Shown: positions 1 through 13,465 of the stretch, piece by piece
Position numbering within the stretch: position 1 is the stretch's first letter
Layout of the letters: each line of letters starts with the position of its first letter
Assembly (NCBI GenBank): GCA_027943335.1
Contig: BSBK01006349.1
Span: forward strand, 1-64,000
Length of the DNA: 64,000 nt
Direction of reading: 5' to 3'
Origin: Chamaecyparis obtusa
Taxonomy: Eukaryota > Streptophyta > Pinopsida > Cupressales > Cupressaceae
The notes under the pieces: model-generated
The model's input: the letters and a program-made list of their open reading frames with translations, nothing else
Database searches by the model: none
Told to the model about the DNA's origin: nothing
Made by a program: the position numbers and the translations under genes

Positions 1-71
1 ACCCTCCCACCCACATACATACATACAATACATACATAATATATATATATATATATGTATATGTAGGTATA

Positions 72-103
<32 letters not shown>

Positions 104-120
104 GATATAAATATACATAC

Positions 121-183
<63 letters not shown>

Positions 184-425
184 ATATATAGATCTAAATA
201 TATACATACATACATACATACATTACAATAGTACTAATATATACATACATACATACAAATATATATATATATATAATATATAATATATATAATACATACA
301 TAACATACATACATACTAATACATACATAATACATACATACATACATACTATCTTATATATATATAATATATATATATATATTATATATATATTATATAT
401 AATATATATATATATAGAAATATAC

Positions 426-466
<41 letters not shown>

Positions 467-545
467 ATGTATGTATACATACACACACACACATACATAC
501 ACATGTACATGTACATATACATACATACATACATACACATATATA
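1..545. repeat. AT / TACA microsatellite tract
   Basis: The stretch is almost entirely (TA)n runs mixed with (TACA)n and (CA)n. Open frames here read only as Tyr-Ile or Tyr-Ile-His strings and are not genes. Nothing else is visible. Confidence 0.97.
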
Positions 546-1010
546 CACTCCCCTCTTCCTTCTCCCATCAATATCTTTATCTATTACAAGACCTAATTAG
601 CCTCTTTCTCTATCTACCTCATCTCTCTCCCCCTTGCCCCCCCTTCTCTTTGTCTACCTCATCTCTTCCCTTCCCCCTTCTCCCTTTCTCTCTTCCTCCC
701 CTTCTCACCATTTCTTCCCCCGTATTACCATCTATCTCCACCTCATTCTCTCCCCCTTCTCTCACTCTCACTCTCACATTTATCTCCCCTTAAATTCCCT
801 CTTTCACTCTCTCCCCTTCCTCTTCTCACCATATTGTCTCCCTAATTAAACCTCAATCACTACCTCATGTCTCTCACCCTCTCCCCCTTTTTTCACTATC
901 ACTCTTACATGTATCTTCCCTTAAACACCCTCTTTCACTCTCTCCCCTCCCTCTTCTCACCATATCATCCCCTAATTTACTCTCTCTCTCTCTCTCTGAT
1001 CCTTACATCC
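546..1010. repeat. Pyrimidine-rich low-complexity tract with a degenerate tandem repeat
   Basis: One strand is nearly all C and T (CTCTCCCCCTT, CTCTTTCACTCTCTCCCC). A segment of about 130 bp is repeated: the words CCCTCTTTCACTCTCTCCCC followed by CTTCTCACCATAT occur near 796-833 and again near 928-965. No gene is supported. A polypyrimidine/polypurine tract like this could form unusual DNA structure, which is inference. Confidence 0.9.
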
Positions 1011-2264
1011 CCTATGATGTAGAGAGAGGAGTCCTAAAGATTCATAAGTGATTTTTAAGACCCCTTATGACCCCTTGGCACCCTTTAGGACACCTTACCA
1101 TACATCTTATGGGTCTTAAAGGTTTGTAAGGGATCATAATGTGTCCTAGATTATGGTTATTGGTCCTAAGGGGTTGTAAGGGGCCCTAGGACATATTAAT
1201 GTTTCCTAAGATCCCTTATTACCCCTTAGGACACCTTACAATACATCTTAGGGGCCCTAAAAAGTCCTAAAGGGTCACAAGGGATCCTCAGACACATTAA
1301 TGTTTCTTAGGACCCTTTTAGACCTATTACAATCCTTGAGTCCCCCTTACCATACAACCCTTACAATACACTAGTGTATGGTTAGGGGCTCTAAGGGATC
1401 GTAAGGGTCTTAAGGGGTTTTCAGACAAATTAATGTGTCCTAGGACCCCTTAAGACCCCTTACAATATATTATTGTATGGTAAGGGTTCCTAAGGTGTTT
1501 CAAGGGATCTTAGGACACATTAATGTATCCTAGGACCTTTTAATGTGTCTTAGGACCCCTTAACAACTCGTAGGACAAATAAGATGTAGAGAGAGTGGTG
1601 CTAACAACTCCTAAGGGTTAATAAAGGGTCCAAAGACATTAATGTATCCTAGGACCCCTCAAGACATGGGGGGCCCCTTACCATACATTAGTACATGGTA
1701 AGGGGTTGTAAGGGATCTTAAGGGGCCCTAGGAAACATTAATGTGTCCTAAGTTCCCATTGGACTCCTTACCATACACTAATGTATGGTAAGTGATTGTA
1801 AGGGGTCTTGGAATACATTAATGTGTCATGCAAGCCCTTAAGACCCCATACAACCCCTTACCATTTACTAATGTATGGTAATGGGTTGTAAGGGGTCTTA
1901 AGGGGCCCTAAAACACATTAATGTGTCCTAGAGCCCCTTCAAACCCTTTATGACCCCTTACCATATATTAGTGTATGGTAAGAGGTCCTAAGAGGTTGAA
2001 AGGGATCTTAGGACACATTAATGTGTCTTAGCACACCTAAAACACTTGTAGGACCCCTAAGATGTAGAGACAAGGATGCTGACGGGTCCTAAGGTGTCAT
2101 CAGGTGTCTTATGACACATTTATGTGTCCTAGGACCCCTTAAGATACCTTAGGACCCCTTACCATACATTAGTAGATAGTAATAGGTTGTAACAGGTCAT
2201 AAGGGTTCCAAGGGCACATTACTATATCCTAAGTCCCCTTACAACCCCTTACCATATATGGTAA
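1011..2264. repeat. Palindromic satellite array, block 1
   Basis: Two palindromic words alternate. Word A reads CCTTACCATACA, then TTAG or a similar centre, then TGTATGGTAAGG. Word B is AGGACACATTAATGTGTCCT. Word A lies near 1,678, 1,766, 1,856 and 1,955, so a unit is about 90-100 bp. CCCTTAGGACCC-type words and their complements fill the gaps. The marker GATGTAGAGA recurs near 1,014, 1,582 and 2,060, which suggests a higher-order period near 500 bp. There are no coding frames. The array resumes beyond the E1 insertion. Confidence 0.9.
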
Positions 2265-3265
2265 TGTTAGAAATAGGGAATACTGAGAGGGGGGGGGTGA
2301 ATCAGTATTCTACAATCTTCATCTTTTTCCCAATAATGGATATAATAGATTATCTTTAGACATGCATAACATAAGAAACTAAACAATATGCATAACAATA
2401 AAGAACTCATAACACATTATTTGTTCTCGAGGAAACCCTGGCCAAGGGAAAACCCTGGTGGGGATGGTACCCACAAAGATCCACTAATAAAAAGTATCTT
2501 GTTAAGGATGTTGACCCTGTTAGGAGTCTATTACAAGCATATAGTGTATCAGTCTTGATTAAGGGACTATAGGCCTTGTTAGAAGCCTCAACCCTGTTAG
2601 GAGTTATTGTACAAAATGTGATTACCAGATGAGCCCACTGCCCAAACAAGTAAAGTACAATATACACTGATTAAAAAGTAGGTTTAGGTACATAACCTTA
2701 TACTGCTTGCATCAATATCATGTCACTGCTCTTTCACTATCGCTATTACATATGCTTCATATCCTTCACATCATATCACTTGTTGCTTGTTACAACTTAC
2801 TACCCTTTACAATTACAATTACATTTATATATATTAATAGATTTATCCAAGAGTTAACATCTAGGATGTCATCCCTTTATATTGTTAAGTCATTATTTTT
2901 ATTAAAAAAATAATCACTTAACTCTTTACTAATTTTGTCTTCATATTCTGTGTTGTCGACTTCACATTGTCTTCGGTAAAACTACCATAACTAATTATGT
3001 ACATTCCGTACTGACTTGCACTTTGAGATGGGTGATCAATAGACATCATAGATTCTATGTTCAAGTGCACAAGCACTGAACTTACTCTAGTCGATGTCAC
3101 AAACAAAAATTGTATCCAGGTTCCCTGGTAAAACACTATCTCACACTTAGACAAATTTGCAATGCGCTCTATCATACTTGCTCTCTGACCTGTGTGATCT
3201 TCATGAGGATCATATGTTTCCATAATGAAAACATCTGTGTAATCAAATCAGCCAAATTTCCAATA
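2265..3265 (-). repeat. E1 3' LTR (left copy)
   Basis: This 1,001-bp copy matches 6,245-7,391 along its length. The plus-strand start TGTTAG follows the GGTAA duplication directly. It contains a short TATATATATTAAT at the place where the right copy has a 150-bp (TA)n run. The canonical TG end is kept, but the opposite end is CAATA rather than CA. Confidence 0.93.
2278..2310 (-). promoter_or_regulatory. LTR-end hairpin with G/C-run loop (E1 3' LTR)
   Basis: GAATACTGA (2,278-2,286) pairs perfectly with TCAGTATTC (2,302-2,310) across a loop that is a run of G on the plus strand, or C in the element's sense strand. In the right LTR the same place (6,258-6,288) has one weakened arm. C2 and C3 LTRs have analogous hairpins with other stem sequences. 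The function is unknown; a role in the terminal RNA or in packaging is inference. Confidence 0.6.
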
Positions 3266-3546
3266 ATCTCCCCCTTTGTCATTGGTGGCAACATATAAGA
3301 AAATTGGCTAAGTGTACAACTCAAAATCTAAAAAATGTCCAAAACTGTGGCCATAGTATAAAATACATACTATCCTTATAACTCCTCAAAAAATGTCATC
3401 TCTAATATAGTACTCCCCCTAAGAGTAACAACCCTTATCATATACTATCAATTTTCTTCTATATATCTCTTCCCCTTTGACAACAATAACAAAATAAGGT
3501 AGGGGGGGTTACAAAATGTATCACAAAAAGTTATACCTCAATTTAT
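3266..3546 (-). other. E1 polypurine tract and 3' non-coding region
   Basis: Next to the left LTR the minus strand reads ACAAAGGGGGAGAT, a typical plus-strand primer tract. It is preceded by TGTTGCCACCAATG, the arrangement known from Sireviruses. Further purine-rich copies follow (minus of ACTCCCCCT near 3,411 and of CTTCCCCTTTGACAAC near 3,469). Multiple polypurine motifs upstream of the 3' LTR are an established Sirevirus trait. No coding frame is seen here. Confidence 0.75.
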
Positions 3547-4777
3547 TTATTGCAAAGCCGGTAGGCTTGCAACACAATCTACAAAATTTGTCTTCATGGC
3601 TTCAATCTCCTTCTCCCATGATTTCTTAATGGAATATGCCACATTAAGTAGTGCGCTCAGTCCATAAGAAGCAATTTCACATGCCTGGAGGTTTTCAAAG
3701 TTATATTTCTGAAAAGATGTCTTTGTTGAAAGACAATCTTCCAATTGTTCTTCAATTATGCTCAACTTCATAGAAACATGCTCTCTCAAAAGAGTGTATC
3801 TTCTCAATTTCCTATCTTTCTCATCTTGCACAACTCTGATTTCATCATACAATTTTCTAACTTTCTTTTCAACATTACAGACCTTCACATTAGGACTAGA
3901 TAGAAGGTTTGTTTCATTTATGATCTCTGCTTCCTTCAATTTTATCTTCTAATCTTCCTCAGCTGTCAAAGTTTCTGATTTTGTACACTATATGTACAAA
4001 GATTTTCCTATTTCAGAATGCTTCCTCAAATCCTTGATATAGATATCAAGAGTATTGATATCATTTCTGATATAATAACTAATGTTCAAAAGAATTTTAG
4101 CCTCATAATCTGCTTGTTCTTTTACTTTTGCAATATCATCTAGGTTTGTAAATTCAATATTAAAGGTGCTCATTACCTTCTTTGCTTTCTCCATAGGGTC
4201 TGCTTCTAAAATTTGTGTAGTCATAATACTTTGTAACTTCTTAGTTAGTTCCTTCAGACATCCTTCAAGACTCTTCACCTTCTTATTCTTACCAATTATT
4301 TTATTTAGGGATGTAATAAGTTCCAATTGATCATCATCGTCTACTTCTTTTCCCAAATACTCAATCATAGATCCAATTTGAGTCTTCTTTCAAGTCTCAG
4401 GAGTAAGACTGATATCTTCTTTGGTGGGAATGGGAATTTGTTCTTCTATAACTGGTCATTCCACAATAGTAGTCTTTGTCATCTCTTCTTCTTTTGTAAC
4501 TTCCTATTCCTCAAAGGTCGAATTGTCAACAATGTTCTCCAAATTCTTGAATACATGCTTTCAATCACTTCTTTCCGATCTCCTTGACACTTGAATTCAC
4601 TTTGATGATCAAATAATACTGATCATAACCTTTTATTAATTCAATCTCACTTAGATCTGACATCACATTCAATTCTTTTGCCACTTCTTTGCAAAAAGTT
4701 GTCTCTGCTAACCTGCAAAACTTAAAACTTCTTACGATCTCGCAAAACATAATATTTTTCTTTGTGCTCTTAACCAT
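3547..4777 (-). pseudogene. E1 second frame: Lys/Glu-rich coiled-coil-like protein, unknown function
   Basis: Three open pieces (4,777-4,565, 4,368-3,988 and 3,939-3,547) follow the gag frame and are separated by stops or shifts. The residues are rich in Lys, Glu, Ile and Leu, with long stretches of probable heptad pattern such as EVDDDDQLELITSLNKIIG and KLSIIEEQLEDCLS. I recognise no enzyme motif: there is no protease DSG, no integrase DDE and no RT DD motif. It occupies the place where protease-pol would normally be. By position it could be compared with the env-like 3' frame of some Sireviruses, but I cannot show homology. Confidence 0.55.
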
Positions 4778-4956
4778 AGTATTATAACATCATAAACTAC
4801 CTTGCATTAATTGCACAAGAATCAATTCATCATAGATCTACTCCTACACTAAATCTAAGTTCCTACTCTACTGCAATTTACATAAATTAAGTACTTTGAG
4901 ATAGGTCAGGCAAAGATTCATTCTTACCTTTCAATACTTCACCTTCCCGATTACCT

Positions 4957-6173
4957 TCAATGTTGAGTATTGTCTCCTTGATTTGTGCTTTTGGTAAACT
5001 TTACTTCATCTGAATTACTACAACATCCTTTCTGACTATTACTAGCATCTTCATGTCTTCTTTCATGATTTATGGGGTTAGGATTAGGATGAAAAACTCT
5101 ATTGTTCATTTTGCAAAACCTTGTTGTATGTCCAATCTTGTTGCATATCTGACAAAAAATTTCATTGTTTCCATATCTTGGTCTAGGCTGATTGATTTGT
5201 GATTTGTAGTTTCTAGCAATCTGTCCAACCTTGTTGCATCTATAACATACTACTCCACTTCTTTTCTTCATATCTTCAGTAGGTTTCTTATCTGCATTTT
5301 TAGTATTCCTAAACATTCTACTACCATCATTATTCTCAATAAATTTAGGTTTCCTACATTAAATAGCTCTATGTCCAAAACCATGACAATTCTAACAATA
5401 ACCATTAAGAGGTTTAAATTGCTTACCTTTGCAATCTCTCTTCATATGACCAATAGTATTACAAGCAAAACATCTACCTTTGAATTCTCTTTGCATACCT
5501 TTATGTGATTCCTCTTGCTTCGGTGATTCTTCTTCTTTAGGTATGTCTTCAGATTGTTGATCTCATCAGGCTTCTTCTCATCTATGCTTTCAGACATCTT
5601 CAGATCTAGTACCTTGCCTTCATCATTTTCTTTGAAAGTGTTGAATCTAAGACCAGTCTTATCATAGAATGGTTTCTGATAAGATATTTGTTCATTAATC
5701 TTCTCACTAGTTGAATATAGCCTTTCAAGTTGTTGTTTGGATTGAGTCAGTTCACCTTTCACAATCTTATTGTATTTCTCAAGTTCATTATACTACAAAT
5801 TGACTTTCTCAAGTTTAGATGTTACTTTAGAAAGTTTAGATTTCAGTTCTTCATTTTCAGTCTTTAGACTTTCATTCTCAGATTTCAGATTTACTCCATC
5901 TTTGCCATTTCCATCTTTCAAGCTAAGCTTCAAATTTTCTATCTTCAATTCATGCTTAAGGATCTCATTTTCTTTTTCCAAATTGTCATCACAATCTTCA
6001 ATAAGAACTTCAGATTCCTTTTCAAATCTGAGATCTTCCAATTTGTTTTTCAACTTCTCAATGAGGTTCTTTGCATCATCATACTTTCTTTTCAAAGTAT
6101 ATTTTTCAATAGTAAGCAAGTCAATCTATTCAAGAGCTTCTTCAAGATTCTTCTGTAGTTGATCCATATCCAT
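4957..6173 (-). pseudogene. E1 gag (Sirevirus-like, coiled coil plus zinc knuckles), broken
   Basis: The frame starts at an ATG (6,173) about 57 bp after the primer-binding site. An N-terminal coiled coil (about 6,119-5,793; KLKNKLEDLRFEKESEVL and similar) is followed by QKPFYDKTGLRF. That resembles the Y-DK-S/T-G-L-G motif of plant copia gag proteins. Zinc knuckles follow: an intact CFACNTIGHMKRDC near 5,475-5,430, a second with correct Cys/His spacing but two stops, a third lacking its His and last Cys, and an intact CQICNKIGHTTRFC near 5,150-5,109. Gag would build the particle and bind RNA. TAG stops interrupt the coiled coil, and a frameshift lies before the first knuckle. Confidence 0.85.
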
Positions 6174-6230
6174 AGAGATCTTACTCAAGTTGCTAGGCTT
6201 TCCTTGAATGATTCTTTTCCGAGTAACTAA

Positions 6231-6242
6231 GCTTTGATACCA
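6231..6242 (-). other. E1 primer-binding site
   Basis: The minus strand reads TGGTATCAAAGC two bases after the end of the right LTR. It matches the widespread TGGTATCAGAGC site (initiator-Met tRNA) except for one G-to-A change. It fixes the right LTR as 5' and the element as minus strand. Confidence 0.9.
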
Positions 6243-6244
6243 AT

Positions 6245-7391
<1,147 letters not shown>

Positions 7392-7396
7392 GGTAA

Positions 7397-8060
7397 GGAT
7401 TTGTAAAAGGTCTTAAGGGGTCCTAGAACATATTAATCTATCGTACAACCCCTTAAGACTCCTTACAACCCCTTAAGACCCCTTACCATACTTTAGTGTA
7501 TGGTATGGGGTCCTAAAGGAATTTAAGGGGTCCCCATAAAAATTAATGTGTCCTAGGACCATTTAAGACCTATTACAGCCCCTTACCATACAATAATGTA
7601 TGGTAAGGGTTATTAAGGGGTTGCAGGACACATCACTATGTTCTGGGGCCCATTATAACCGCTTACCATACATTAGTGTATGATAAAGGGTCCTAGGATC
7701 CCCTATGAGCCCTTTGGACCCTTTAGGTCCCATAAGATGAATGGTAAGGGGTCTAAAGGGGTCATAACAGCTCCTAGGACATACTAATGTATCCTAAGTC
7801 CCCTTAGGATCCCTTATAACCATGTATGGTAAGGAATCGTAATGAGTCTTAACGGGTCCAGGGAACATTAATGTCTTATAATACCCCTTAATACCCCTTA
7901 CCATATATTAGTGTATGGTTAGGAATCCTAAGATCCCATATGACACCTTTCGACCCTTTAGGGCCCATAAGATGTATGGTAAGGGGTCATAAGAGGTCCT
8001 AGAATACATTAATGTGTCCTAAGTCCCCTTACAACCCCTTACCATGTATGGTCTCGGATC
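7397..8060. repeat. Palindromic satellite array, block 2
   Basis: The block 1 array continues after E1. Word A recurs near 7,481, 7,581, 7,661 and 7,891. Word B or its halves lie between. A longer segment containing CCCATAAGATG and TATGGTAAGGGGTC recurs near 7,730 and 7,970, and again in block 3 near 8,915. Confidence 0.9.
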
Positions 8061-8552
8061 ATAGTTAGAAGCCTAAAGAGTTACTAGAATTTGATTTGCA
8101 ACACCAGATGTTTAGATCCTTGACTATAGTTTAGTTTTTTATTGATGTGGATATAGAGATTCTTTGATCCACCCTTCAACATTTATATTTGTATTAGAAG
8201 GCTTGGTAATAAAACCTTCAACATCAAATAGATATACCCTAAGATATAGTAGGGTGACCTAATTGAATAGAAAACAATGGATTTGATGTCAAAAACTTTT
8301 TCCTAGTAATCCCCTTTCAATAATATAAAGGCCACTTTCCGGAGAACAGTTGGCACTGGCACTTTCCACCACTAGTGGGTGGGAGGAGATAGTTGATTTG
8401 GAAAATCTTTAACCATAAGCCAACCAAAAGACCACCCTCCAAAACTTTTTTGTGGGTGGGAGGAGAGATAGAAAACCAATAAGCCATGGACTTATCCCAG
8501 TTATTAGAGTGCATTCTTGGCCATACAGTATTGGTCATTTCATATTGCAAGG
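8061..8552. other. Non-satellite island inside the array
   Basis: About 490 bp lack the satellite words, and the array resumes on both sides. A GTGGGTGGGAGGAGA direct repeat occurs near 8,377 and 8,453. A 94-codon minus-strand frame (8,601-8,317) overlaps the island and satellite but has no recognisable domain. No terminal repeats or target duplication are visible. It may be an old insertion or the original spacer. Confidence 0.6.
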
Positions 8553-11270
8553 TTGGTAAGGGTTGATAAGGGGTCCTAGAACACATTAATGTGTTGTGCA
8601 ACCTTCTTAGGACCCCTTACAATCCCTTAAGACCCCTTTCCATACATTAGTGTATGGTGTGGGGTCATAAAGGGTAGTAACGGGTCCTTGAACAAGCTAA
8701 TGTGTCCTAGGACCTCTTATGACCCCTTATAACCCCTTAGCCCCCTTTAGAATACACTAATATATGGTAAGGGTTCTTAAAGGGCCATAAAGGTTCTTAA
8801 GGGGTCGTAGGACACATTAATGTGTTATAATACCCCTTACAACCCCTTACCATACAATAGTGTATGTTAAGGGGTCCTAGGATCCCTTATGTCCCCTTTG
8901 GAGCCTTTAGGGCCCATAAGATGTATGATAAGGGGTCCTAAGGAGTTAGTAGGAGTCCTAGGAGACATTAATGTGTCCTAGAAAACCTTACCATACACTA
9001 GGATAGATTAATGTGTCTTATGACGCCTTACAAACCTTTAAGACCCCCTAGGATACATTAGGACCCATTAGGACACATTAGGACACATTAAAACCCATTG
9101 TGACCCCTTAGAACACATTAACCATCATAGGACACACTAATGTGTCCTAAGTGGTCATAATGTATCATAAGGGGTAAGAATGGGTCCTAAATGGTCCTAA
9201 GACACATTACAACCCCTTAGGATCATGTATTAGCACCTATTAAGACACATGAAAATCTATTAATACCCCTTAGAACACATTGAGGGGTGTAGGACACACT
9301 AATGGGTTCTATTATGTCCTAATGGGTCCTAATGTGTCATAAATGTTTATAATGTGACCCAAGTCTTCCTACGACCCCTTAGGACCCATTATAACCCCTT
9401 AGGATATGTTAGGATCCTTTAGGACATATTAGAACCCAATAGGACCCTTTATACACATTAACCATTACAGGACACACTAATGTGTTCAAAGGGGTTGTAA
9501 TGGGTACTAAGTGGTTATAATGGGTTGTAATGTGTCCTATTGCATTTTAAGTGGTCCTCATGTATCATAAGGGGTCATAATGGGTCCTAAGTGGTCCTAG
9601 GATCCCTTAAGACACATTAGGACCCATTAGAAGACATTAATCATTATAGGACACACTAATGGGTTGTAAGTGGTTCTAATGTATCATAGTAGGTCATAAT
9701 TGGACCTAAGTGGTACTACAACCCATTACTACCCCTTAGAAACCCTTATGTTACATGAGAACCACTTAGAACCCACTAGTGTGTCCAACAATGGTTAATG
9801 TGTTATAAGGGGTCCTAATGGCTCCTAATGGCACCTAATGGATCCTAAGGGGTCTGAGGGGGTACTAGGACCACTTAAGATCCTTTATAACCCCTTATGA
9901 TAGATTAAGACCACTTAAAGTCCACTAGGACACATTAGGACCCATTACAACCACTTAGGACACATTGATGTGTTCTACAATAATTAATGTGTCCTAATGC
10001 ATCATAATGTTTCCTGAGGGGTCCTAATGGGTTCTTAGGGGTTGTAGGACCACATAGGACATATTAGAACCTCTTAGGACACATTAGGCCCCATTAGAAC
10101 ACATTAGTGTGTTGTACGCCCCTTAATGTGTTATAAGGGGTATTAATGGGTTCTAATGTGTCATAATTGGTTCTAATGCATCCTAAGGGGTTGTGATGGG
10201 TCATAAGGGGTCTTAGGACCCCTTAGGACACATTATTACCCCTTATAATACATTAGGACTCCTTAGGAAACATTAGTGTGTCCTATGACAATTAATGTGT
10301 TCCAAGCGGTTGTAATGGGTTATAATGTGTCATAATGAGCTCTAGTGTGTCCACTTAGGAACCATTACAACCCCTTAGGAAACATTAGTACCCATTAGGA
10401 CACATTAGAATCCTAAAATGTGTCCTACCACAATTAGTATGTTCTAAATGGTTATAATGCATCCGAACTAGTCCTAGGATCCCTTTGGACCCACTACAAT
10501 CCCTTAGAATACATTAGGACCTATTAGGAAAAATTATAACCCATTAGCATGTCCTATGTCCCTTAATGTGTTCTAAGCAATATTAAGGGGTTCTAATGTG
10601 TCCTAATGGGTCATAATGCATCCTAAGGGGTTGTAATGGGTTGTAATGTGTCCTTATGGGTTATATTGCATCATAATGGGTCATAATGGTGATAAGGGGT
10701 TTTAATGGGTTGTAAGTGGTTCTAGGAACCCTTAGGACTCATTACGGCCCCTTAGGACTCATTAAGACCCATTAGCACACATTAGGACCCATTAGGACCC
10801 TTTAAAATATGTTAATAGTTGGAGGACACACTTTAGGGGTTCTAAGCTATCCTAACAGGTCCTAATGTATCCTAAGGAATTTTAATGGGTTCTAACTAGT
10901 CTTAGGATCCCTTAGGAAATATTAGGACCCCTTAGGAGCCATTAGGATACATTAACCGTCATAGGACATAGTAATGGGTTCTAAGTGCTTCTAATGTATC
11001 ATAAGGGGTCATAATGGGTCTTAAGTGGTCCTAGCACCCATATGAAAAATTAACATCCCTTAGGATGCATTAGGAACCATTCGGACCCATTAGAACCCAT
11101 TAATACCCCTAAGAACACATTTAGGGACATAGGACACACTAATGGGTTCTAATGTGTCCTAAGGGGTTTTAATGGGTCCTAATTGGTCCTAGGAACCCTT
11201 AGGACCCATTGTGAAAACATAGGACCCATTAAGACCCATTAGGACACATTAGGACCCATTACCACTGTAA
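8553..11270. repeat. Palindromic satellite array, block 3 (short-unit variant)
   Basis: To about 9,000 the unit is as in block 1. Beyond that the array is a ladder of 10-11-bp words TTAGGACCCA and TTAGGACACA that switches repeatedly to the complementary strand (TGGGTCCTAA, TGTGTCCTAA). The switch point is often TTAACCATCATAGGACACAC (near 9,117, 9,447, 9,632 and 10,950) or its complement (near 9,780, 9,970 and 10,280). Long imperfect hairpins result. No coding frames are credible. Confidence 0.88.
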
Positions 11271-11566
11271 TGTGGTGAGAATGGGACACCAAGATGTATA
11301 ATGAAGATAGATGCTAGGATGAAAATCCACTCCATTTTCACTAAATATTAATCTCAATAGGGGCCACAAGGGAAAGAATGAGATCTCTTGAGCTGAGTTC
11401 CTAATAGGATCCAAATTATATTAGAAAAACCCTTATGATGTAGGGGTACTAATACCAAGCTAGGATGTAATTAAGTGCTTAATATACAGATTCCTTTTCC
11501 TATGAGTCAAATTTAATCAACTAGGAAAGAAAATATATTGAAAAGACTATTGAAATAGATCAGATC
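11271..11566. other. Unclassified spacer between satellite and C1
   Basis: About 300 bp of ordinary AT-rich sequence without satellite words, LTR signatures or a credible frame. AGATC at 11,562-11,566 is the candidate target duplication of C1; its partner is not in the window. Confidence 0.5.
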
Positions 11567-12906
11567 TGTTAGAATAACAATGTAATAATAAAATAAGAGG
11601 GGGGTTTAATCAGTTGATGTCAACTTTATATCTTAATTTCAAAACAAAATACTAAACTGAAAAGTAAATGCAGCAATAGAACACATACACATGAATACCA
11701 AGATTTTTGATCGAGGAAAACCTTGTTAAGGAAAAAACCCCAGTGGGGATGATACCCACAAACATCTTCACTATGAGTATAATAACCATGTTAGGAGTTA
11801 TGAACCTATTAGGAGTTGATTATTATAATAATAATGTCCTGATTAAAGGATAAAGCCTGTTAGGAGCCTTTACAATGTGATCCCAATTAAGGAATCAACA
11901 CTGCTAGGATTCCAACCTAGTTAGAGGAAATTACGCTGTTAGGGGTGTACAATACATCAACCTGATCAAGAGATTTGAGAGTTAAGGCCACCCTCGGGTT
12001 CTCCAAACCTTACAATTTCAAGACTGAGATAATTTTGTTCTAAAACTACTTCTAGTACTCAATCAGTGCCAAGAAAGCTCCACCTTGTGCCTAAGTGCAC
12101 AACTACTATCCTTTAAACAGTATCCAATGCAACCTCAAGCTCACATTCACCTTTTCATCTCACATATGAAAAATATTCCTTCCTACTCACTTATTTTTGA
12201 AGGATTTCAATCCTTATATACAAGTTACAACAATCATATCCAAGTCGGCCTTCATAGGATAAATCCTATTTACAAGATACAAATGGGCCCATGTGAAGAT
12301 GCAAATGGAACCTCTTACAATGTTACAATACAATGATTACATTAATTTATCATTTAGATCCATAAATTAATCTTGCATATCATATAACTTGAAACCTGTT
12401 CCATGTCAGCCTCCAAATAGGTCTTCACCAATACACAAGCCATTGTTGAAGTCACCTGTGTGATCACGAATCCATATGATCGCAATAAGGTCTCAAGACA
12501 ATGTCTAACACAAACCTCTATTCACACATCATGATTGAAGCAACCATGAGTGCTATTCACAAAGTGGTGTAATCAACTCAATGAGAATCATAGTTTCTAT
12601 CTCCTGAGAATAGTTATCAGTAAATCAGTCATAAATTTGTCTAATCAACTCATAAGCATGTACAATCATGGATGGTGACCCAAGACATCATGAATAGTCT
12701 TCTTCTAAGTTTATAGGTGCTAATTCTTAGTACTATGTCTGTACAATTCTTTGCAACCTGTTTGCAGGCTTTTAAAGAACCAACAAATAACATATATTGA
12801 CATCAATGAAAAAATCTATCATGAATATAGCACATAGTCACTATAACATGCCTCCATCATTACTAGGATACTCCCCCATAGGAATACCACAAAATTCATG
12901 CTAACA
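11567..12906 (-). repeat. C1 3' LTR
   Basis: It begins TGTTAGAATAAC and ends CATGCTAACA (TG...CA), about 1,340 bp. Near its start is the AGAGGGGGG motif shared with other copia LTRs in the window, and then the word series GAGGAAAACC...CCCCAGTGGGGATG, which E1 also has in similar form. The other LTR is outside the window or lost. A 83-codon frame at 12,085-12,336 inside it is not supported as a gene. Confidence 0.8.
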
Positions 12907-13200
12907 ATCTCCCCTTTGGTATTTATGGCAACATAGATGAAAAACATCTAAGTTCCATGAATATCAAACAGGTCTGTACATCAACATCTTTTCAAATAAT
13001 CTTCATAAATCATCGAGTGCTCCAAGAGATGATCCTATCATACCATTTTTCATGTTTCATTATCTCCCCCATTGACATCACTATCAAAGGTGTCATTATA
13101 TTTCCAAGAGTTCTCAGAAACTCAACTTCAACACATATACTCCCCCATAGGGGAAGCATCAAGCATTCAGTCCAGATAATGAAATAGTGCTCTGATACTT
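12907..13200 (-). other. C1 polypurine tract and 3' non-coding region
   Basis: The minus strand reads CCAAAGGGGAGAT directly before the LTR start TGTTAGCATG. Two more purine-rich motifs lie upstream (minus of TATCTCCCCCATTGAC near 13,061 and of ATACTCCCCCATAGGGG near 13,138). Repeated polypurine motifs here are a Sirevirus trait. Confidence 0.75.
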
Positions 13201-13465
13201 CTAGACTAATGCAATTTATACATTAATTATTTACAAATAGGATGGGGGATGAACCCTAGAATACCTCTTAAATAATCAAATGTATCCTTCGATAGAGGTT
13301 TTGTAAAAATGTCTTCTATTTTCACCTTGTATTCACATATTCTAGCTTTACTTCTTTCTCTATTTATTTATCTCTCAAGAAATTATACTTTATTGCTATA
13401 TGTTTTGTCTTTGAGTGCATAAAAGGGTTTTTTAATAGATTTACTATGCTAGTGTTGTCACAATC
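13201..13465 (-). pseudogene. C1 RNase H C-terminal fragment
   Basis: On the minus strand 13,460-13,364 reads DNTSIVNLLKNPFMHSKTKH and then IAIKYNFLRDK. This is the conserved end of copia RNase H, which removes the RNA template during reverse transcription. Downstream (13,364-13,240) it continues in degraded form. The N-terminal side is cut at the G1 insertion and continues at 23,275. Confidence 0.9.

Noticed and set aside
77..283. Open frames of Tyr-Ile repeats (also 6,687-7,027)
   Set aside because: They are translations of (TA)n and (TACA)n microsatellites, not proteins.
5770..6162. Ser/Phe-rich plus-strand frame opposite E1 gag
   Set aside because: It is the shadow of the minus-strand coiled coil; the Ser/Phe/Leu composition is the complement of Lys/Glu codons.
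8317..8601. 94-codon minus-strand frame as a gene
   Set aside because: It overlaps satellite, has no domain and no promoter or family support.
9000..11270. Telomere-like or interstitial telomeric repeat
   Set aside because: TTAGGACCCA resembles TTTAGGG only partly, flips strand constantly and never shows a run of canonical plant telomere units.
12085..12336. 83-codon plus-strand frame in the C1 LTR
   Set aside because: It lies wholly inside the LTR and has no recognisable domain.
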